Positions 5,472 through 9,228 of a stretch of DNA of 9,228 nucleotides are shown here, piece by piece. The stretch is taken from contig JAZQUM010000055.1 of the NCBI GenBank assembly GCA_045631305.1, positions 1 to 9,228 on the forward strand, given 5' to 3'. Source of the stretch: JAZQUM01 sp045631305. Its GTDB lineage: Bacteria > Bacillota > Clostridia > Oscillospirales > Oscillospiraceae. Positions within the stretch are counted from its first letter, which is position 1. Each line of letters begins with the position of its first letter. A program made the position numbers and the translations under genes. A model generated the notes under the pieces. The model was not told the origin of the DNA, ran no database searches, and saw only the letters and a list, made by a program, of their open reading frames with translations.

Positions 5472-6650
5472 ATGGCATTTGATGAAAATTTTGAAACCAC
5501 TCATTGGGATGCAAAGGAAGTAAAGCGAGCTACCGCTAACCGCGCTTCTTCTTCCCGCAGCGCTGCTTCCCATGGCACGACTCAGCGCAGAAACAAAAAG
5601 AAGGGCAAGATTTCTTACGGCTTTGGCATGTGGCTTATTGGCGTGGTGCTTTCTTCTGCCATTCTGGCTGCCATCGGCTGGCTTTTGATCAATGACCTTT
5701 GTGCGCTGAATAAAGAGCCTTTGGAAGCGAGCATTGTGATTACCAAGGATGACAGTGTTCGCTCCGTTGCCGATAAGCTCAAGGATGAAGGGCTTATTGA
5801 ATACAAGTGGTTCTTCAAGCTTTTTGCAGCCGTTGCCAATGCGGACGATAAAATCGGTGAAGGCACATATCAGCTGGATACCGATATGGACTACCGTTGT
5901 CTGATTGCTTCTATGAAGGGCCATTCCTCCCTTAATACTGAGGTGGTTACCGTTACCATTCCCGAAGGCTACACCGTGCAGCAGACCATTGATCTGCTGG
6001 TGGAAAAGGGCGTCAGCACAGAAGAATCTCTGGTGGAAGCTGCCAAGAACTATGCCTTTGATTTTGAATTTGTGGATAATGAAAATCTGGGTGATATCAA
6101 CCGCCTGGAAGGTTATCTTTTCCCCGATACCTACGAATTCTATGTGGGCGAAAAGGGTAGTGTTGCCCTCAAACGCTTTTTGACCAACACCAACAGCAAG
6201 CTGGATCCCGATCGCCTGGCGTTGGTGGAAAAGAGCGGCTACTCTCTCTATGAAATTATGATCATTGCCTCCCTTATTGAAAAGGAAACCGACGGTAGCG
6301 ACCATGATAAGATTGCATCTGTAATCTATAACCGACTGAAGAATCCCGGTGCAGAAACTGTAGGTCTTCTGCAGATCGATGCTTCTTTGATTTACGGTTT
6401 GGGTGAAAACTACACCGGCACGCTGACGGCAGAGGATATGGAACTGGATTCCCCCTATAACCTCAGCAAGAATAAGGGGCTGCCTCCCACGCCTATTTGC
6501 AACCCCGGTCTGGATTCCATTCTCGCGGCTATTGAACCTGCCAGCACTGATTACTATTTCTATGCACTGGGCACCGACGGCACCCATCATTTCTTTACCA
6601 ACTACAGAGATCACGTGAACTTCGTCAATAGCGGCAGCTACGGCGGATAA
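5472..6650 (+). CDS. mltG: Endolytic murein transglycosylase MltG (YceG-like)
   Basis: A 392-residue membrane-anchored enzyme that cuts within nascent glycan strands of peptidoglycan and so helps set strand length or release new strands from the synthase. A cytoplasmic tail of about 48 residues, rich in Ser, Arg and Lys (RRNKKKGK), precedes one membrane segment at about 50-73. The rest faces outward: a LysM-like region at about 90-200, then the YceG domain with EGYLFPDTY at 213-221, the catalytic Glu270 in SLIEKET, LQID at 300-303, and a SPYNLSKNKGLPPTP stretch starting at 327. The C-terminal FYALGTDGTHHFF segment is typical and complete. The start is 5472, chosen by its ribosome binding site; 5451 would add 7 residues. 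The U32 gene follows 12 bp later in the same operon. In B. subtilis mltG (yrrL) also sits near alaS and the U32 genes yrrN/yrrO. Confidence 0.95.
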   Translation: MAFDENFETTHWDAKEVKRATANRASSSRSAASHGTTQRRNKKKGKISYGFGMWLIGVVLSSAILAAIGWLLINDLCALNKEPLEASIVITKDDSVRSVADKLKDEGLIEYKWFFKLFAAVANADDKIGEGTYQLDTDMDYRCLIASMKGHSSLNTEVVTVTIPEGYTVQQTIDLLVEKGVSTEESLVEAAKNYAFDFEFVDNENLGDINRLEGYLFPDTYEFYVGEKGSVALKRFLTNTNSKLDPDRLALVEKSGYSLYEIMIIASLIEKETDGSDHDKIASVIYNRLKNPGAETVGLLQIDASLIYGLGENYTGTLTAEDMELDSPYNLSKNKGLPPTPICNPGLDSILAAIEPASTDYYFYALGTDGTHHFFTNYRDHVNFVNSGSYGG

Positions 6651-6662
6651 AAGAGGACTAAC

Positions 6663-7898
6663 ATGGGAGAAATTATTCGCAAAAAGCCGGAGCTTTTGGC
6701 TCCGGCAGGAGATATGGAAAAACTGCGTATGGCCGTGCTTTACGGCGCAGATGCGGTGTATCTTGCAGGCACTACTTTCGGTATGCGCGCCTTTACGGGG
6801 AACTTCACCCCTGAGGAACTGCCCAAGGCTGTAAAGTTTGCTCACGATCACGGTGTGAAAGTCCATGTGACGGTGAACACCATGCCCCGCAACGGGGATG
6901 CAGACAATCTGCCCGCTCATCTGGAGCGGCTCAATGATGCAGGGGTGGATGCTCTGATCATGGCGGATATGGGTGTTTTTGCCGCTGCAGGGAAGTATGC
7001 CCCCCGCTGCCAGCGTCACATCAGCACCCAGGCCAGCATTGCCAACTATGCCTGCGCTACGGCGTGGCATGATTTGGGTGCCGACCGTGTGATCCTGGCC
7101 CGCGAGCTGAGCCTGCGCGAGATCCGCGAGATTCGCGAACGTACCCCCAAGACACTGGAGATCGAAGCTTTCGTTCACGGCGCTATGTGCGTTTCCTATT
7201 CCGGTAGATGTCTGCTCAGCAACTACATGACGGGCCGTGACTCCAACCGCGGTGCCTGCGCACAGCCTTGCCGCTATCAGTACGCGCTGATGGAAGAAAA
7301 GCGTCCCGGGGAATATTTCCCTGTGTTTGAAGATGTGCAGGGCACTTATATCATGAATTCCCGCGATATGTGCATGATCGACCATGTGGACGATCTTGTA
7401 GACGTGGGTCTGGACAGTTTGAAGATCGAAGGCCGCGCCAAGTCCGCTTATTATGCTGCCATCGTCACCGGTGCTTACCGCCATGTCATCGACGATGTGT
7501 GCGCAGGCAGGGAAGTGGATCCCATCTGGGCAGATGAGGTGAACCATGTAAGTCACCGCCACTATGCCACCGGCTTTTACTATGGTGCTCCCGGTCAGTA
7601 CTATGCCAATTCCCGCTATATCCGCGAGTGGCAGGTAGTGGCAATCATCAGCGACTGCGACGAAAACGGCATGGCAACGCTGTCTCTTCGCAACAAGTTC
7701 CGCGCAGGGGACGAAGTGGAGATCGTGGGCCCTGACTGCAAGCCCTTTACGCTGACTGTTCCTATGATGCAGGACGAAGAGGGGAACGCGCTGGAAGAAC
7801 CCAGAAATCCCCAGATGGTGTTCCGTATGCAGCTGCCTTATAAAGTGCCTGCATGGTCCATTGTCCGCCACGCGGTGGAACTTTCCGCACAGGACTAA
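6663..7898 (+). CDS. trhP: U32-family protein, TrhP-like tRNA uridine hydroxylation
   Basis: A 411-residue protein of the peptidase U32 family. Members first labelled as collagenases act in RNA hydroxylation: TrhP (YegQ in E. coli, YrrN/YrrO in B. subtilis) makes 5-hydroxyuridine at the wobble base of some tRNAs using prephenate, and RlhA modifies 23S rRNA. The N-terminal TIM-barrel-like part starts PELLAPAGDMEKL (9-21). The family signature lies at about 168-207, with EAFVHGAMC, SGRCLLSNY and GACAQPCRY; Cys176, Cys183, Cys199 and Cys203 are candidate iron-sulfur or metal ligands. SLKIEGRAKS at 252-261 is also characteristic, and a small beta-rich C-terminal domain follows (about 325-405). 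Size and the mltG/alaS neighbourhood favour a YrrO-like TrhP over RlhA. AAGAGGA precedes ATG by 5 bases. No TrmR methyltransferase gene lies between it and mltG. Confidence 0.85.
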   Translation: MGEIIRKKPELLAPAGDMEKLRMAVLYGADAVYLAGTTFGMRAFTGNFTPEELPKAVKFAHDHGVKVHVTVNTMPRNGDADNLPAHLERLNDAGVDALIMADMGVFAAAGKYAPRCQRHISTQASIANYACATAWHDLGADRVILARELSLREIREIRERTPKTLEIEAFVHGAMCVSYSGRCLLSNYMTGRDSNRGACAQPCRYQYALMEEKRPGEYFPVFEDVQGTYIMNSRDMCMIDHVDDLVDVGLDSLKIEGRAKSAYYAAIVTGAYRHVIDDVCAGREVDPIWADEVNHVSHRHYATGFYYGAPGQYYANSRYIREWQVVAIISDCDENGMATLSLRNKFRAGDEVEIVGPDCKPFTLTVPMMQDEEGNALEEPRNPQMVFRMQLPYKVPAWSIVRHAVELSAQD

Positions 7899-7904
7899 AA
7901 GTGG

Positions 7905-7932
7905 TTGACAAGCGTTAAATTCGTGGTAAAAT
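7905..7932 (+). promoter_or_regulatory. Sigma-A promoter for the T-box/alaS unit
   Basis: A perfect TTGACA (7905-7910), a 16-bp spacer and TAAAAT (7927-7932) with extended -10 TG at 7924-7925. It begins only 7 bp after the U32 stop codon and predicts a transcript start near 7939, which fits the expected 5' end of the T-box. Confidence 0.85.
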
Positions 7933-7940
7933 CTAATTAA

Positions 7941-8178
7941 ACTGAGAAATATGGTTCTCGCGTTGAAAAAGACGAGCTGCAATAAGCGTGTTTCAGAGAG
8001 AAGGGGACGGTGGAAGCCCTTCACATGGCGTTGCGGCGGCCCCTTTTGAGCGCGCTGCGATGAGCGGCGCGGCTGATCCCCGATATCGGATCGCTTGAGA
8101 TGGCGGTGGAAGCACCGTCAAATTAGGGTGGTACCGCGAAGTTCAGCCTTCGCCCCTAACCGGGGCGGGGGCTTTTTC
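7941..8178 (+). promoter_or_regulatory. T-box riboswitch (tRNA-Ala sensing) upstream of alaS
   Basis: The leader binds tRNA-Ala: uncharged tRNA stabilises an antiterminator and allows alaS transcription. Stem I has a basal helix 7959-7971 with 8042-8054, a second helix CTGCAA (7977-7982) with TTGCGG (8031-8036), the AGAGAG box at 7995-8000, and an apical AAGGG/CCCTT helix (8001-8005/8017-8021) around a loop with GGTGGAAG. The likely specifier is GCG at 8028-8030, an alanine codon in the 3' side of the internal loop. Stem II (GCGAT 8057-8061 with ATCGC 8090-8094, enclosing a CCGATATCGG palindrome) and stem III (CGGTG 8104-8108 with CACCG 8113-8117) follow. The 14-base T-box AGGGTGGTACCGCG is at 8125-8138. 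The antiterminator is AGGG (8125-8128) with CCCT (8154-8157), a 7-base bulge whose TGGT can pair with tRNA ACCA, then GCGAAG (8136-8141) with CTTCGC (8148-8153). Helices were paired by eye. Confidence 0.95.
8146..8178 (+). terminator. T-box-controlled terminator of the alaS leader
   Basis: GCCTTCGCCCC (8146-8156) pairs with GGGGCGGGGGC (8162-8172), 11 bp with two G-U pairs, around TAACC, followed by TTTTTC and more T. Its left arm shares bases 8148-8157 with the antiterminator, so the two structures exclude each other. The stretch 8179-8218 after it is A/T-rich with no further structure seen. Confidence 0.93.
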
Positions 8179-8232
8179 TTTTTTCTCAGGTAAAATCTGT
8201 AAATTAAATTTATTTCATAGGAGGAATTCACC

Positions 8233-9228
8233 ATGGCACATCCCTATCGTGGTTTGAACGAACTGCGCGAAATGTTCCTGACTTACTTTGAAAGCAAGGA
8301 TCATCTTCGCCTTCCCAGCTTTCCGCTGATCCCCCAGAATGACCCCTCTTTGCTGCTGATTCCCGCCGGTATGGCTCCCATGAAGCCCTGGTTCAAGGGT
8401 GAAGAAGAGCCTCCCCGTAAGCGCGTCTGCACTTGCCAGAAGTGCATCCGTACCCCCGATATTGATAATATCGGTAAGACCGACCGCCACGGCACTTATT
8501 TTGAAATGCTGGGCAACTTCTCCTTCGGCGATTATTTCAAGAAGGAAGCCATCGCTTACTGCTGGGAATTTTTGACCGACGTAGTGGGTCTGGAAGCTGA
8601 CCGTCTGTATCCCTCTGTTTACGAACAGGATGACGAAGCTTTTGACATCTGGAACAAGGACATCGGCATTGCTCCCGAACGCATTTTCCGTTTTGGCAAG
8701 GCTGATAACTTCTGGGAACACGGTGCAGGTCCCTGCGGCCCCTGCTCTGAAGTTTACTATGACCGTGGTGTGGAATTCGGCTGCGGCAAGGATAGCTGCA
8801 CCGTAGGCTGTGATTGCGATCGCTACATCGAAGTGTGGAACAACGTATTCTCTCAGTTCGATAACGACGGCCAGAACAACTACACCGAACTTAAGCAGAA
8901 GAATATCGACACCGGCATGGGTCTCGAACGTCTCGCTTGTGTTTGCCAGAATGTTGGCTCTCTCTTCGAAGTGGATACCGTGATGAACGTGACCAACAAG
9001 GTCAGCGAGATCGTGGGCGTGAAGTATCACGAAGATGCTGAAAAGGACATCTCCCTGCGTATCATCACCGACCATATCCGCTCCTCCACTATGATGATCT
9101 GCGACGGCGTACTGCCCAGCAATGAAGGCCGTGGCTACGTGCTGCGCCGCCTGCTGCGCCGCGCTGCCCGCCACGGCAAGCTCCTTGGTGTGAACCGTCC
9201 CTTCCTGTATGAGATCGTGGACACCGTG
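8233..9228 (+). CDS. alaS: Alanyl-tRNA synthetase, N-terminal part
   Basis: The first 332 residues of a class IIc synthetase that charges tRNA-Ala; full proteins run to about 870-880 residues, so the editing and C-Ala domains lie beyond the window. Start: a perfect AGGAGG at 8219-8224 lies 8 bases before ATG. Visible landmarks are LIPAGMAPMKPWF (about 43-55) near motif 1, then motif 2 with CQKCIRTPDIDNIGKTDRHG and FEMLGNFSFGDYF (about 68-105), GAGPCGPCSE at 164-173, and motif 3 GMGLERL at 228-234. The insert PPRKR plus GKTDRHG rather than GRTARHH is the form I associate with clostridial enzymes. Extra cysteines cluster at 168, 171, 184, 189, 193 and 195 and at 66, 68, 71. It is expressed from its own T-box-controlled promoter, though read-through from the U32 gene is possible. 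No frameshift is seen. Confidence 0.97.
   Translation, partial: MAHPYRGLNELREMFLTYFESKDHLRLPSFPLIPQNDPSLLLIPAGMAPMKPWFKGEEEPPRKRVCTCQKCIRTPDIDNIGKTDRHGTYFEMLGNFSFGDYFKKEAIAYCWEFLTDVVGLEADRLYPSVYEQDDEAFDIWNKDIGIAPERIFRFGKADNFWEHGAGPCGPCSEVYYDRGVEFGCGKDSCTVGCDCDRYIEVWNNVFSQFDNDGQNNYTELKQKNIDTGMGLERLACVCQNVGSLFEVDTVMNVTNKVSEIVGVKYHEDAEKDISLRIITDHIRSSTMMICDGVLPSNEGRGYVLRRLLRRAARHGKLLGVNRPFLYEIVDTV

Noticed and set aside
5391..8024. 877-codon open frame on the minus strand
   Set aside because: It lies in exact codon register opposite mltG and the U32 gene, both clearly real. No ribosome binding site or recognisable domain is seen, and it crosses the small cysteine-rich gene region and the T-box. 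It is open only because TTA/CTA/TCA codons are missing on the sense strand.
8215..9174. 319-codon open frame on the minus strand
   Set aside because: Codon-aligned shadow of alaS, whose class II synthetase motifs are unmistakable.
1..9228. Mobile elements, CRISPR repeats, tRNA/rRNA genes or attachment sites
   Set aside because: No transposase-like frame, no regularly spaced direct repeats, no tRNA cloverleaf and no direct-repeat flanks were seen. All gene products look like chromosomal housekeeping or accessory metabolism.

Overview
The window looks like a stretch of core chromosome from a Gram-positive Bacillota bacterium, most likely class Clostridia (Oscillospiraceae-like). Several things point that way: a T-box leader in front of alaS, a clostridial-type alanyl-tRNA synthetase N-terminus, a WecG/TagA glycosyltransferase, an MltG with a long basic cytoplasmic N-tail, strong AGGAGG-type ribosome binding sites, and the side-by-side presence of mltG, a U32 tRNA-modification protein and alaS, which are also clustered in Bacillus subtilis. 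This placement rests on gene type and layout only. Base composition is moderately GC-rich, and Leu TTA/CTA and Ser TCA codons are almost absent, which leaves very long spurious open frames on the opposite strand. I see no insertion sequence, phage gene, CRISPR array, tRNA or rRNA.

Layout. (1) 1-467: the 3' end of a PcrA/UvrD helicase gene (+), closed by a hairpin terminator that it shares with the converging minus-strand pair. (2) 531-1781 (-): a 3-methyladenine DNA glycosylase followed by a HAD phosphatase. The glycosylase stop codon is embedded in the HAD ribosome binding site. (3) 1853-2764 (+): an EamA/DMT-type transporter, fired from a promoter interleaved with the glycosylase promoter. 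(4) 2797-3591 (-): an alpha/beta hydrolase with a GTG start. It converges on the transporter across a terminator that includes both stop codons. (5) 3788-5176 (+): a TagA-like glycosyltransferase and thymidylate kinase, 3 bp apart, behind a near-consensus sigma-A promoter. (6) 5236-5358 (-): a 40-residue protein with ten cysteines and one membrane segment, with its own ribosome binding site and terminator. (7) 5472-7898 (+): mltG and a U32-family tRNA hydroxylation-type protein. (8) 7905-9228 (+): promoter, complete T-box riboswitch, and the first 332 codons of alaS, which runs off the window.

How the genes relate. Most are housekeeping: DNA repair (PcrA, glycosylase), dTTP supply (Tmk), cell envelope (TagA-like enzyme, MltG) and translation (U32 tRNA modification protein, AlaRS). 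The T-box should let uncharged tRNA-Ala switch on alaS. The parts least explained by known families are the cysteine-rich mini-protein, the interleaved divergent promoter at 1775-1847, the apparent GCG specifier of the T-box, and the codon avoidance. I did not find convincing evidence of a wholly new multi-gene system here.
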